Positions 17,300 through 25,688 of a DNA stretch of 64,000 nucleotides are shown piece by piece (the stretch's first letter is position 1; each line of letters starts with the position of its first letter). The stretch comes from Streptomyces lydicus (lineage in GTDB: Bacteria > Actinomycetota > Actinomycetes > Streptomycetales > Streptomycetaceae): the NCBI RefSeq assembly GCF_004125265.1, contig NZ_RDTE01000003.1, positions 1,550,001 to 1,614,000 on the forward strand, written 5' to 3'. The translations under genes were made by a program, and so were the position numbers. The notes below the pieces were generated by a model. The model was given only the letters and a program-made list of their open reading frames with translations. It did not search any database and was not told the DNA's origin.

Positions 17300-18369
17300 G
17301 CCTTTTCCTCCGCCCGCTTGCGGACCCATGCGTTCAGGAGTGTGGCGAGCAGCAGCATCGCGCCGAGGAAGAACTTGTACCAGTCCGGGTTCCACTGCGC
17401 GTAGACGATGCCCTTGCTGGCCATGCCGAAGATGAAGGCGCCGACGGCCGCACCGATCGCCGAACCGAAGCCGCCGGTCATCAGGCAGCCGCCGACCGCC
17501 GCGGCGATGATGTAGAGGAATTCGTTGCCCACGCCGTCGCCGGACTGGATCGCGTCGTACGAGAACAGCAGGTGCTGGCCGGAGACCCAGGCGGCGAAGG
17601 CGACGCCCATGTAGAGGCCGATCTTGGTCTTGGTGACCGGGACGCCCACCGCCCGTGCGGCGTCGGCGTTGCCGCCGACCGCGAAGATCCAGTTGCCGAC
17701 GCGGGTGCGCAGCAGGATCCAGGTGGCGACGGCGACCAGGGCGAGCCACCACAGGATGGTGATCTGGATGTCGACACTGCCGAGGGTCAGATGCGAGGCG
17801 AAGACCTTGCGGGCCGAGTCGAAGCCCTCCATGTCGGCGATGGACTTCGTCGAGACGGTGCCGTCGATCAGTTTGGTGAAGCCGAGGTTGAGGCCGGTCA
17901 GCATGAAGAAGGTGCCGAGCGTGATGATGAAGCTCGGCAGCTTCGTACGGGTCAGCAGCAGCCCGTTGAACGCCCCGATGGCGAGGGTGACCAGCAGCGA
18001 CACCCCGACGCCCACCCAGGTGTTGGCGGTCAGCTGGTAGCTGAACATCGAGGAGATCAGCGCCGAGCTGACGACCATGACACCGGCCGAGAGATCGAAC
18101 TCCCCGCCGATCATCAGCAGCGCCACCGGCACGGCCATGATGCCGATCGTGGAGGACGCGTAGAGCACCGTGGAGAGGCTGGAGGCCTGGAGGAACGGTT
18201 CGGCGACGATCGAGAAGAAGACGAAGACCGCGGCGGCGCCGACGACCGAGCCCAGTTCGGGGCGGCCCATCAGCCGGCGGGCCAGGGAGCGGTGCAGCAG
18301 CCGTTCGTCGCCGTCGCTCTTGGCGGGCGGCCCCGCGGGCTGCAGCGGCGGTGCGTCGGTGTCACTCAT
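17296..18369 (-). CDS. Sugar ABC transporter permease (RbsC/BPD_transp_2 type)
   Basis: A 357-aa integral membrane protein with about nine or ten helices. It has the family hallmarks [33 protein letters not shown] and [15 protein letters not shown], where the last is the conserved cytoplasmic loop that contacts the ATPase. It forms the translocation channel. Its ATG at 18369 overlaps the end of the binding-protein gene by 4 nt and it overlaps the ATPase gene by 4 nt, so the three are cotranslated. Confidence 0.93.
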   Translation of the reverse strand: MSDTDAPPLQPAGPPAKSDGDERLLHRSLARRLMGRPELGSVVGAAAVFVFFSIVAEPFLQASSLSTVLYASSTIGIMAVPVALLMIGGEFDLSAGVMVVSSALISSMFSYQLTANTWVGVGVSLLVTLAIGAFNGLLLTRTKLPSFIITLGTFFMLTGLNLGFTKLIDGTVSTKSIADMEGFDSARKVFASHLTLGSVDIQITILWWLALVAVATWILLRTRVGNWIFAVGGNADAARAVGVPVTKTKIGLYMGVAFAAWVSGQHLLFSYDAIQSGDGVGNEFLYIIAAAVGGCLMTGGFGSAIGAAVGAFIFGMASKGIVYAQWNPDWYKFFLGAMLLLATLLNAWVRKRAEEKA

Positions 18370-19379
18370 CGCGTCCCCCGCTTCGTGTATTCCTGCAGCG
18401 CGGCGGCGTCCTTCTTGGTGATCACCTGGGGTCCGGTGAGCACCGGCTTGCCGCCGCCGAGGACGTCGGAGTTGTACTTGTAGAGCCACAGCAGGTCGAC
18501 GGCCTCGTAGCCCTGGAGGTAGGGCTGCTGGTCGACGGCGAAGCCGAGGGAGCCGTCCTTGAGGCCGGTCGCGACCTGGGCATTGAGGTCGAAGGTGTCG
18601 ATCTCGGCCTTGCTGCCGGCCTGCTCCTTGGCCTTGACGGCGGTGTCGGCGAATGGGGCGCCGAGCGTGACGACGGCGTCGATGCCCCGGTCCGACTGGA
18701 GCTTGGACTCGATGGAGGACTGCACATCGGGCATGTTGGTGCCCTCGACGTACAGCTTCTGCAGATCGCCCTTGAAGGTCTTCTCGGCGCCGTCGCAGCG
18801 CTGCTCGTGGCCGACGTTGCCCTGCTCGTGCAGGACACACAGGGCCTTCTTGCGGCCGCGCTTGTTCAGCTCCTCGCCGACCGCCTCGCCGGCCACCGTC
18901 TCGTCCTGCCCGATGTGGCTGAGCGCACCGAAGGCCTTCGACGCCTCGGCGCCGGAGTTCACCGTGATCACCGGGATGCCGGCCTTCTCGGCCTTGGCGA
19001 TCACGTCCTTCATGGCGTTGGGCTTGGCCAGCGAGACGATCAGCCCGTCGACCTTCTGGTCGATGTAGGACTGCACCAGCTCGCTCTGCCGCTGGGCCTC
19101 CTTGTCGTGCCCGTAGAGGAACTTGATGTTGTCCTTGGCGGCGGCCTGCTGGGCACCGTTCTGGACGATGTCCCAGAAGGTGTCGCCGTCTCCCGAGTGG
19201 GTGACCATCGCGAACGTCCACCTGGGGGTGTTCACCGCGGCCTTGCCGCCCGCGGATTTGGCGGCGCGTTCCTGTTCGGCGCGCAGGCCTCCGGTGCTGC
19301 TGCACCCCGCCAGAGCGACGCCGAGCGCCGCTGCCAGCACTGCGCCGACGACGCGTCCCCTTCTTCGAACCCGTGCCAC
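18366..19379 (-). CDS. Sugar-binding lipoprotein of the ABC importer (copy 1)
   Basis: A periplasmic-binding-protein type 1 (RbsB-like) lipoprotein. I chose the GTG at 19379 because it has GAAGG about 10 nt upstream and gives a normal signal sequence ending in the lipobox LAGC. Longer readings add an unlikely Thr/Gln-rich extension. Domain landmarks include THSGDGDTFWDIVQNGA, VDGLIVSLAKP, GIPVITVNSG, SHIGQDETVAGEAVGEEL and FAVDQQPYLQGYEAVDLL. It is closely related to the gene just upstream (19589-20611). The ligand is probably a sugar or polyol, but binding residues do not identify it. Confidence 0.9.
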   Translation of the reverse strand: MARVRRRGRVVGAVLAAALGVALAGCSSTGGLRAEQERAAKSAGGKAAVNTPRWTFAMVTHSGDGDTFWDIVQNGAQQAAAKDNIKFLYGHDKEAQRQSELVQSYIDQKVDGLIVSLAKPNAMKDVIAKAEKAGIPVITVNSGAEASKAFGALSHIGQDETVAGEAVGEELNKRGRKKALCVLHEQGNVGHEQRCDGAEKTFKGDLQKLYVEGTNMPDVQSSIESKLQSDRGIDAVVTLGAPFADTAVKAKEQAGSKAEIDTFDLNAQVATGLKDGSLGFAVDQQPYLQGYEAVDLLWLYKYNSDVLGGGKPVLTGPQVITKKDAAALQEYTKRGTR

Positions 19380-19588
19380 GAGGACTCGCCCTTCCCGCTG
19401 ATGCCGCCGTATCGGCTGCGTTGGTTGACTGCTTGGCTGCGTTGGTTGACTGTGCTGTCCGGACCGGCCGGTCCGTGCGCGTGCGGTGTTCCGCACCGCC
19501 TCCGGCACCGGTCGGCCGGGACCAGCCGGCCAAGTATCCGTTACCGGTGATCTGTCCGGGTTCATCGGGTCCCGTCTTCCCTGCGACT

Positions 19589-20611
19589 TCACCGGGTGCC
19601 CCGCCCGGTGTATGCGGTCAGCTTCGGTACGTCCTTCCCGGTGACCAGGGCGGGCCCGGTGAGCACCGGCCTGCCGCCGCCGAGCACATCGGCATTGGCC
19701 TTGTGGAGCCAGAGCAGGTCCACCGCCTCGTAGCCCTGGAGGTAGGGCTGCTGGTCGACGGCGAAGGTGACGTCCTTGGCCTTGAGCAGTTTGACGACGG
19801 CGGAGTTCAGATCGAAGGTCGCCAGCTGCGCGGAGCTGCCCGCCTCCTCCTTGGCCCTGACGGAGATCGCCGCCATCGGCGCACCGAGCGTGACGATCGC
19901 ATCGATGTCCTTGTCGGACTGGAGCTTGGCCTCGACGGAGGACTGCGAGGCGGGCGCGTTGGTGCCGTCGACATCGAGGTTCTCGACCGTCCCGTGGAAG
20001 GCCTTGCGGACGCCGGCACAGCGGTCCTCCAGCGACACATTTCCCTGCTCGTGGACGACGCAGAGGGCCCTCTTCCGGTGCCGGTGGTTCAGCTCCTCGC
20101 CGACCGCGCGCCCCGCCACGGACTCGTCCTGCCCGATGTGCGTCAGCGCCCCGTACGCCCGGGAGAGCTCACCGCCGGAGTTGATGGTGATGACGGGTAT
20201 GCCCTGCGCCTCCGCCTTGCGGACGGCCGCCTTGACGGCCTGCGGCTTGGCGAGGGTGACGATCAGCCCGTCGACCTTCTGGTCGATGTACGACTGGATC
20301 AGCGCGGCCTGCTGGGCGCCCTCCTTGTCATGCGCATACAGGAACTTCACATTGTCCTTGGCGGCGGCCTGCTCGGCACCGTTCTGCACGATGTCCCAGA
20401 AGGTGTCACCGTCGCCGGAGTGGCTGACCATCCCGATCGTCATGCGCGGGGTGGTGGCGCCCTTGCCGGACCCGGACGCCTCGCTCCCGGTGCTCTGCCC
20501 TCCGGAGGCACCGCACCCGGTGGCCAGGGCGAGGGTCGTCAGTAAGGCGGCGGCGCTGCGCACCGCGACGCCGCGGACAGTGAGGGGACCAGCCGTACGC
20601 ACGCCCATCAT
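19589..20611 (-). CDS. Sugar-binding lipoprotein (copy 2, tandem paralogue)
   Basis: A second RbsB-like binding lipoprotein of 340 residues with lipobox ATGC after a hydrophobic segment. It repeats almost every landmark of its neighbour: SHSGDGDTFWDIVQNGAEQA, IQSYIDQKVDGLIVTLAKP, IPVITINSGGE, GQDESVAGRAVGEEL and AVDQQPYLQGYEAVDLLWLH. It lies 209 nt upstream of copy 1, so the pair arose by tandem duplication and probably gives the transporter two ligand specificities or affinities. The ATG at 20611 follows AAGGCGG. It is the first structural gene after the GntR regulator. Confidence 0.9.
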   Translation of the reverse strand: MMGVRTAGPLTVRGVAVRSAAALLTTLALATGCGASGGQSTGSEASGSGKGATTPRMTIGMVSHSGDGDTFWDIVQNGAEQAAAKDNVKFLYAHDKEGAQQAALIQSYIDQKVDGLIVTLAKPQAVKAAVRKAEAQGIPVITINSGGELSRAYGALTHIGQDESVAGRAVGEELNHRHRKRALCVVHEQGNVSLEDRCAGVRKAFHGTVENLDVDGTNAPASQSSVEAKLQSDKDIDAIVTLGAPMAAISVRAKEEAGSSAQLATFDLNSAVVKLLKAKDVTFAVDQQPYLQGYEAVDLLWLHKANADVLGGGRPVLTGPALVTGKDVPKLTAYTGRGTR

Positions 20612-20693
20612 CGTGGGACCGCCTTTTCTCCCGGCCGCCGGACTGCGGTTGGAGGAGTTTGTAACGGCGCGCGCAGAGCCACGTCAATGGTTT

Positions 20694-20709
20694 GTCAGAA
20701 CATTCTGAC
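20694..20709. promoter_or_regulatory. Palindrome upstream of the sugar importer
   Basis: GTCAGAA-CA-TTCTGAC is a perfect 7+2+7 palindrome 83-98 nt before the copy-2 binding-protein start at 20611. Its size and position suit a dimeric GntR/HutC-type operator, and the adjacent gene encodes such a regulator. Confidence 0.6.
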
Positions 20710-20724
20710 GAGGTGACCTCGCGG

Positions 20725-20948
20725 GGGTGCCCCATAGGGGGACATTGATGCTGGAAACGCATCGCCGAGGGCACTTCGTCGGGGGGATCTCGGGGGCGTT
20801 GCAGCGACCGGCGGTCCGGGCGGATGCGCTCGGGCGTCAGGCCTCTCGGGGGCGGTCGGGGGTGCTCGGCACCACCCTCAAGGGTGCCCTCGGGGGCGCT
20901 CTCAGGGTGCGCGGGCCGCGCCCCTCAGCTTCGCTCTCGGGGGCGCCC
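20725..20948. repeat. G-rich low-complexity intergenic segment
   Basis: Imperfect units of CTCGGGGGCG and CCTCAGGGGCGC recur between 20785 and 20957, including CCACCCTCAAGGGTGCCCTC and related hairpin-forming pieces. No gene is seen. It lies directly downstream of the GntR stop codon and may act as a terminator or structured spacer. Confidence 0.5.
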
Positions 20949-21722
20949 TCAGGGGCGCACGAGCAACTGGAACTCGAAGGCGTACCGGGAGGCGCGATAG
21001 ACGTGCGAGCCGAATTCGACCGCGCGCCCGGTGTCGTCGAACGTGGTGCGCTGCATCGTGAGCAGCGGGGCGCCCTCGGGCTCGTCGAGCCGTTCGCCCT
21101 CCTCGACGGTCGCGGCGCGCGCGCCGACGGCCTGACGGGCGCTGTGCAGGGTGATGCCGGCCGACCGCATCAGGCGGTACAGGCCGGTCTCCTCCAGGTC
21201 GGCGGTCTCCAGCTTGAGCAGCCCGGCGGGAAGGTGATTGCGCAGATGCGCGACGGGCTCGCCGTGCGTCAGCCGCAGCCGCTCGACCAGCGCGACCTCG
21301 GCCCCCTCCGCGATCCCCAGCGCGGCGGCGACCTCGGCATCGGCCTCGGTGGTGGTGTTGAGCAGCACACGGGTGGCCGGCTTCTGTCCGGCCGCCTCCA
21401 GGTCGTCGTAGAGGCTGCTCAGCTCCAGCGGGCGCTTGACCTGGCTGTGGACGACCTGGGTGCCGATCCCCCTGCGGCGTACCAGGAGCCCCTTGTCGAC
21501 CAGCGACTGGATCGCCTGCCGCACCGTCGGCCGGGACAGACCGAGCCGGCCGGCCAGCTCGATCTCATTGCCGAGCAGGCTGCCGGGAGCCAGCTTGCCG
21601 TGCTCGATCGCGGCCTCCAGCTGCTGTGACAGCTGGAAATACAACGGGACCGGACTGTTCCGGTCCACGCTGAACTGGAGGGCGCTCTCGGCGCCCCGGG
21701 CCTCTGTTTCGCGTTTCCCCAC
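20949..21722 (-). CDS. GntR-family regulator (HutC/DasR subfamily)
   Basis: A 257-aa transcriptional regulator. The N-terminal winged helix contains VPLYFQLSQQLEAAIEHG and LGLSRPTVRQAIQSLVDKG with the wing LVRRRGIGTQVV. The C-terminal UbiC-like effector domain (about 100-250) includes EVALVERLRLTHGEPVAH and ends SHVYRASRYAFEFQLLVRP. HutC-type members sense sugars, phosphosugars or amino acids. It is transcribed toward the tandem sugar-binding lipoproteins, so it most likely controls the importer. Palindromes at 20694-20709 and 21773-21784 are candidate operators. Confidence 0.92.
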   Translation of the reverse strand: MGKRETEARGAESALQFSVDRNSPVPLYFQLSQQLEAAIEHGKLAPGSLLGNEIELAGRLGLSRPTVRQAIQSLVDKGLLVRRRGIGTQVVHSQVKRPLELSSLYDDLEAAGQKPATRVLLNTTTEADAEVAAALGIAEGAEVALVERLRLTHGEPVAHLRNHLPAGLLKLETADLEETGLYRLMRSAGITLHSARQAVGARAATVEEGERLDEPEGAPLLTMQRTTFDDTGRAVEFGSHVYRASRYAFEFQLLVRP

Positions 21723-21772
21723 GCTGGCGAGCGTATCCGCCCGGACAGATGACGGGAAGTCCGGAGGTCACA

Positions 21773-21784
21773 TTGTCCGGACAA
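21773..21784. promoter_or_regulatory. Perfect palindrome before the GntR gene
   Basis: TTGTCCGGACAA is a perfect 12-bp palindrome about 50 bp upstream of the GntR start at 21722, with a related CCGG-flanked repeat (CCGGACAG at 21751-21758, AGTCCGG at 21768 and before). It may be an autoregulatory operator. Its sequence differs from the palindrome at 20694. Confidence 0.45.
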
Positions 21785-21884
21785 GGGACCGCAGCCCTCC
21801 AGGGCGGTGCCTCCGCCTCATGGGGGAAGCAGATCATGCGCCGGTCCGATTTCTGCGCGCTGCGGTGCCAGAACAGTGGCCCCC

Positions 21885-22127
21885 ATGGCAGTCAGTGAGA
21901 CGAGTCCGACGTCGACGGCAGCGGTAGTGGTAGCGGTAGTGGTAGCGGCAGCGGTAGTGGTAGCGGCAGCGGCAGCGGCAGCGGCAGCGACGGTCGAGGG
22001 GACCGGGCGGTCTGTGCCGCCCCGCTCCGGCATCGACCTGGCCAAGGGCACCGCGTTCATCGTGGTGCCGCAGGAAGCGGACGGCCCGTGCGCCGACAGG
22101 TGCGGCACCCGTGAGGGCCGACGGTGA
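21885..22127 (+). CDS. Possible small repeat-encoded hydrophobic protein
   Basis: An 80-aa frame begins at an ATG at 21885. The hexanucleotide repeat encodes a long Ala/Val stretch (about residues 12-35) that could form a membrane helix, followed by a short polar tail. Its TGA overlaps the GTG start of the DUF3995 gene as GTGA, which favours a translated, coupled gene. Against this, the ribosome-binding site is poor and the composition is repeat-driven. No family is recognised. Confidence 0.3.
   Translation: MAVSETSPTSTAAVVVAVVVAAAVVVAAAAAAAAATVEGTGRSVPPRSGIDLAKGTAFIVVPQEADGPCADRCGTREGRR
21917..21989 (+). repeat. GGYAGY hexanucleotide microsatellite
   Basis: About twelve consecutive units of GGTAGT, GGTAGC or GGCAGC. 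Because the unit is 6 bp, copy-number change keeps the overlapping reading frame open. It lies between the GntR gene and the DUF3995 gene. Confidence 0.85.
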
Positions 22128-22600
22128 GACGCGAACCGGAGGGAACGGACGCAGAGCCGTCCGCGCTGTGGGGGCGTATCGCATGCGGGTGGGCGGCCGC
22201 GTTCGCCGGGTTGCACTTCTACTGGGGCGTTGGCGGTGATGTGGGGCTGAGCGTTTCCGCCGGTCCGCCGGCCGCCGAGCGCCCGCTGTGGTTCGTCGTA
22301 GGCGGTTTGTGGGGTGTGGGTGTGCTCTGCCTCCTCGGCGCCCTGCTGGCATGGCAGCTTGCCCGGTCCGGGCTCCGGGGCGTTCCCGCTCTGTCGGCAC
22401 GGTGGCTGGGCTGGGGCGTCTGTGCCCTCCTGCTGGCCCGTGGCATCGGTATCGAGGTGCTGCTGCTGGCCGGCACCACGCACCTGGACACCTCCGTGAG
22501 CGCGGGGCAGCGGACCTGGACGCTGATCCTCTGGAACCCCTGGTTCATCGCCGGAGGAGTAGCCTTCGGCCTCGCCGCCCACCGGTCCCGCAGGCACTGA
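22124..22600 (+). CDS. DUF3995-type membrane protein
   Basis: A 158-aa protein with four predicted transmembrane helices. The family pattern is visible: GLHFYWGVGGDVGL in the first helix-loop, and LILWNPWFIAGGVAFGLA at the end. Function is unknown. The GTG at 22124 has GAGGG 6 nt upstream and overlaps the stop of the preceding small frame. The assignment rests on recalled family features. Confidence 0.75.
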   Translation: MRREPEGTDAEPSALWGRIACGWAAAFAGLHFYWGVGGDVGLSVSAGPPAAERPLWFVVGGLWGVGVLCLLGALLAWQLARSGLRGVPALSARWLGWGVCALLLARGIGIEVLLLAGTTHLDTSVSAGQRTWTLILWNPWFIAGGVAFGLAAHRSRRH

Positions 22601-22672
22601 CCTGTGGCGTCCGTTCCTGCTTGCCCGACTACGTCCGTCTACTACTGGCGCCGTTGTCGGCCGGACCGCCTC

Positions 22673-23128
22673 TCACTCCCCGCCGCCCGCCGGACCGCCC
22701 AGCGGCAGCACCGTGCCCTGCGCCACCGCGCACACGCTCTCCTGCCCCGCGTCGTCGATCACCGTCAGATCGCAGCGGCACACCGCCTGCCGGCGCCCGG
22801 CCTGTACGACCTCGGCGCGGGCCCGCAGCGTACGGCCGCGCGCCGGTCGCAGATACTGGATGGAGAAGCCGCCGGTGACGATGGCCGGGCCCAGGGCCGT
22901 GGCCGCGGCGAAGGTGAGAGTGTTGTCGGCGGCGTACGAGAGCACTCCGCCGTGCACGAAGCCGTGCTGTTGCAGGAGTTCATCGCGGATGTCGATCTCC
23001 AGCGTCGCCGCGCCGCCCCCGAACTCGGTGATCCGGGCCCGCACCAGCCTGCTGAACGGCTGTGCGTCCAGCGCCTGCTGCGCCGCCACAAGATCGAGCG
23101 CCGCACTCTCCTGTACTGCACCGGCCAT
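22673..23128 (-). CDS. PaaI-family thioesterase (hotdog fold)
   Basis: A 151-aa hotdog-fold acyl-CoA thioesterase of the PaaI/YdiI group. The conserved helix reads QQHGFVHGGVLSYAADNTLT, with the HGG loop and the acidic residue (D of AAD) that activates water in this subfamily. I chose the ATG at 23128 because it gives the family's usual length; an in-frame ATG at 23212 adds 28 residues unlike the family. It should hydrolyse an acyl- or aryl-CoA. Neighbours do not indicate a substrate. Confidence 0.85.
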   Translation of the reverse strand: MAGAVQESAALDLVAAQQALDAQPFSRLVRARITEFGGGAATLEIDIRDELLQQHGFVHGGVLSYAADNTLTFAAATALGPAIVTGGFSIQYLRPARGRTLRARAEVVQAGRRQAVCRCDLTVIDDAGQESVCAVAQGTVLPLGGPAGGGE

Positions 23129-23250
23129 ATCTCGCCAACCGCCTCTCGCCGAACCTCCGAAGAAGACCTGGCCGATATGAGGGCCAGGTCTCCACAACGG
23201 CACCGTATCCATAGGGGGCGCGCCACTTCAGCACTTCGCTCTGCAGCACG

Positions 23251-23321
23251 TCCACGCGGTATCGCGTCCACGCGGTATCACTTCCACGCGGCACCGCTTC
23301 GCTGCGTCGCGTCACGCGGCA
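23251..23321. repeat. Short tandem repeat of about 15 bp, four units
   Basis: TCCACGCGGTATCGCG, TCCACGCGGTATCACT, TCCACGCGGCACCGCT and a final TCACGCGGCATCACT run up to the stop codon of the PheC-like gene. They lie between two minus-strand genes and contain no coding signal. Confidence 0.6.
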
Positions 23322-24149
23322 TCACTTCATCCAGGCGTCCTCGTACTTGCGGTAGGTCCCGTCATGGGTGGCGAGGTGCACCCACTGGTCCACGTACGCC
23401 TTGAACTCGTTGTCGTCGCGGGGCAGGGCGTAGGCCTTCTCGGAGAAGGAGAAGGGCTTGTCCGGGTGGAGCGAGCAGAGTTCGGGGTGGATCTTGGCCT
23501 GGTAGCGGGTCTCACTCGCGTCCGTCATCATCACATCCGCGCGGCCCGCGATGATCTCGTCGAAGATCGTGGTGTTGTCCGGGTGGACGGTGAGGGTGGC
23601 CCGCCGGATATGGGCGCGGGCGAATTCCTCGTTGGTGCCACCGGGGTTGACGATGACCTTCGTTCCGGGCCGGTCGATCTGTTGCAGGGTCTGGTACTTG
23701 TCCTTGTCCGCGCAGCGCACGAGGGGCGTCTTGCCGTCGGTGCGGGTGGGCTCGCTGAAGTAGACGGAGCGAGCGCGCGGGAGGGTGACCGAGACGCCGC
23801 CCATGGCGATGTCGCAGCGGCCGGCCGACAGGTCGCCGACGAGCTTGGCCCAGGTCGTGGCCACATAACGGGGTGTGGCGTCAAGGCTCTTGGCGAGGTC
23901 CCCGGCCATGGCGATGTCCACACCGCTGTAGGTGCCGGTCTTGGGGTCGAGGTGGCTGAAGGGGCGGTAGTCGCCGGTGGTGCAGACTCGCAGCACACCG
24001 CGCCGGGGGATGGCGTCGAGGGCCGAGGCCTTCGATCCGACGGCGGGTGGGGCCCCCTCTCCTCCGGTCGGGGCGTCCGGCACCGCCGGTGCGGCGGCGG
24101 TGACGGCGAGCAGACAAGCCAGGGCGGAGAGGGTGGCGGCGCGCTTCAT
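23322..24149 (-). CDS. pheC: Exported cyclohexadienyl dehydratase (PheC-like)
   Basis: A 275-aa secreted protein with a signal peptide (MKRAATLSALACLLAVTAAA) and a binding-protein-like fold. The sequence follows the cyclohexadienyl/arogenate dehydratase family closely: VLRVCTTGDYRPFSHLD, DIAMGGVSVTLPRARSVYFS, VNPGGTNEEFARAHI, DNTTIFDEIIAGRADVMMTD and a final DQWVHLA. In other bacteria PheC converts prephenate or arogenate to phenylpyruvate or phenylalanine outside the cytoplasm. The alternative is an amino-acid ABC binding protein of the same fold. The NPGGTNE motif and the absence of transporter genes nearby favour the enzyme. Confidence 0.8.
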   Translation of the reverse strand: MKRAATLSALACLLAVTAAAPAVPDAPTGGEGAPPAVGSKASALDAIPRRGVLRVCTTGDYRPFSHLDPKTGTYSGVDIAMAGDLAKSLDATPRYVATTWAKLVGDLSAGRCDIAMGGVSVTLPRARSVYFSEPTRTDGKTPLVRCADKDKYQTLQQIDRPGTKVIVNPGGTNEEFARAHIRRATLTVHPDNTTIFDEIIAGRADVMMTDASETRYQAKIHPELCSLHPDKPFSFSEKAYALPRDDNEFKAYVDQWVHLATHDGTYRKYEDAWMK

Positions 24150-24367
24150 ACGGGCTCCTGTGACTCCTGGACGCGGCGGCGTGATCGCAGTGATCGCATG
24201 ATCGAAGCGCTCAGGGTGGCAGAGCCCGTGGTGCAGGTGAACCCCTTGACCGGACTGCGGGATAGCGGCCGTGCGGCCGGTGCGGTGGCCGAAGAGGCCG
24301 ATGCGGCGACCGTAATGGCCAATGCGATGACCGAAGAGGGCCGGTGAGATGGCGAGCGGAGAGCCCG

Positions 24368-25036
24368 TCAGTCCTCGTAGAGGTTCGCCGTACCTCTGCC
24401 GGTCGAGCGGTCGGGGGCGGCTTCGTCCAGACGGTTGAGGAGGTCGGCGGCGCGCTTGGCGACGGTCTCGCGGTCCCCCTCGGAGAGCGCCGTGCCCATG
24501 CCGACGGCGACCGCTCCCGCCGCGATCCACTCCGGCGCGCTGTCGACCGTCACCCCACCCGTCGGCAGCAGCGGCACCTGCGGCAGTGACGCACGGACCT
24601 CCGCCAGCCAGGCCGGGTCGTGCCCCGAGGCGGGGAACAGCTTGACCGCGTCCGCGCCGAGTTCGAGCGCGCGGACCATCTCGGTCGGCGTCGACACCCC
24701 GGGGAAGACCGGGATGCCGTAGCGGTGGCCGGTACGGATGACCTCGGCGTCGAGGCTCGGCGAGACGAGATAGCGGGCGCCCGCGTCGACCGCCATCCGG
24801 GCCGATGCCGCGTCAAGGACCGTGCCCGCGCCGATGACGGCGTCGTCGCCCAGCTCGCGGGTCAGCGTCGTGACCGCCTCCAGGGCGAAGGGGGTGGTGA
24901 GGGATATCTCCAGGCTGGTGATGCCCGCCGACAACAAGGTGTCGGCAGTGGCGCTCGCCTCGTCATACGTTCTGCTCCGGACGATGGCGAAAACCCGCTG
25001 CGCCAGAGCGGCCCGGGTGATCTCCCAGCGATACAC
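24368..25036 (-). CDS. eda: KDPG/KHG aldolase family protein
   Basis: A 222-aa TIM-barrel class I aldolase. The Schiff-base lysine is in GADAVKLFPAS, the catalytic glutamate is in SLEISLTTPFALE, and VIGAGTVLDAASAR and LLPTGGVTVDSAPEW are family signatures. It should cleave 2-keto-3-deoxy-6-phosphogluconate or 4-hydroxy-2-oxoglutarate to pyruvate plus an aldehyde. The GTG at 25036 is the best start, although its ribosome-binding site (AAGG) is distant. No Entner-Doudoroff dehydratase or kinase is adjacent, so the physiological substrate is uncertain. Confidence 0.88.
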   Translation of the reverse strand: MYRWEITRAALAQRVFAIVRSRTYDEASATADTLLSAGITSLEISLTTPFALEAVTTLTRELGDDAVIGAGTVLDAASARMAVDAGARYLVSPSLDAEVIRTGHRYGIPVFPGVSTPTEMVRALELGADAVKLFPASGHDPAWLAEVRASLPQVPLLPTGGVTVDSAPEWIAAGAVAVGMGTALSEGDRETVAKRAADLLNRLDEAAPDRSTGRGTANLYED

Positions 25037-25341
25037 GGCAGTTCGCCGTCCTTCCTTTTCTCCGACGCCTGGTGCCGGTTCACCATGTCTGCGGTGGATA
25101 CGGCACTTTCCGGGGCGCGCCCCAGCAGCCGACCCCACATGGTCTTTTTCCGCTGATGCCCGCCCGCTCCTCGTTTCTGCCGAAACGCTACCGGGAACCA
25201 CTGACAATCCTCTCTCGGGGGTGCGCCCCGTGCGCCCCTTCTGCCAAGAATGGGGAGAAGAGGGAGGTGGGAGGGGGCGCACGACGTGGGCGCCGGGCGT
25301 AGGGCGCACGGGAAGGACGCGCAATGCCCGCGGACCGCACA

Positions 25342-25377
25342 ACGGCGGCCGGGGTACCTGCACACCCCGGCCGCCGT
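25342..25377. terminator. Strong GC-rich hairpin
   Basis: ACGGCGGCCGGGGT (25342-25355) pairs perfectly with 25364-25377 around an 8-nt loop. It lies in the gene-free stretch 25037-25688. No U tract follows. Confidence 0.7.
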
Positions 25378-25688
25378 CATATGGAAGGCGGCGGACCCTG
25401 ACCGGGCCCGCCGCCCACTGTTCGACTGTTCCGCTCTTCAGCCGTTTCGCTGTGCCGCTGTTCGGCTGTCTGATGCTTCGCTGTTCGGCTGTTCCGCCGT
25501 GGCGTGCTACTCCGCTGCCCCTCGTACGGGCGGCCGCTCGGTCTCTCGGTCTTCCGACGGCCTTTCGGCCTCTCGACGACCTTTCGGCCTCTCGACCGTC
25601 GACCTCTCGGCCTGTCGCTCCGTCAAGCCGCCGGACGCTCAGCCCGGCGGCATCTCAGACCGGCTGCCTCGCAACCCGCCGCAGGCCG
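25378..25688. repeat. Gene-free stretch with degenerate short repeats
   Basis: Positions about 25418-25510 repeat GCTGTTCGGCTGTTCCGC-like units. Positions about 25540-25615 repeat CTCTCGGCCTTTCGAC-like units. Both resemble slipped-strand-prone low-complexity DNA downstream of the RNase gene. No coding signal was seen. Confidence 0.55.

Noticed and set aside
18366..19592. A longer start for sugar-binding lipoprotein copy 1 at 19592
   Set aside because: The extra ~70 residues are Thr/Gln/Arg low-complexity and would bury the lipoprotein signal. The GTG at 19379 has a proper ribosome-binding site.
20725..20948. G-rich repeats considered as a riboswitch or small RNA
   Set aside because: No conserved aptamer-like core was seen. 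The segment is simple-sequence repetition downstream of the GntR gene.
25418..25615. Repeated CTGTTCGGC and CTCTCGGCC units considered as a CRISPR array
   Set aside because: Units are short, degenerate and contiguous, with no unique spacers of constant length and no cas genes.
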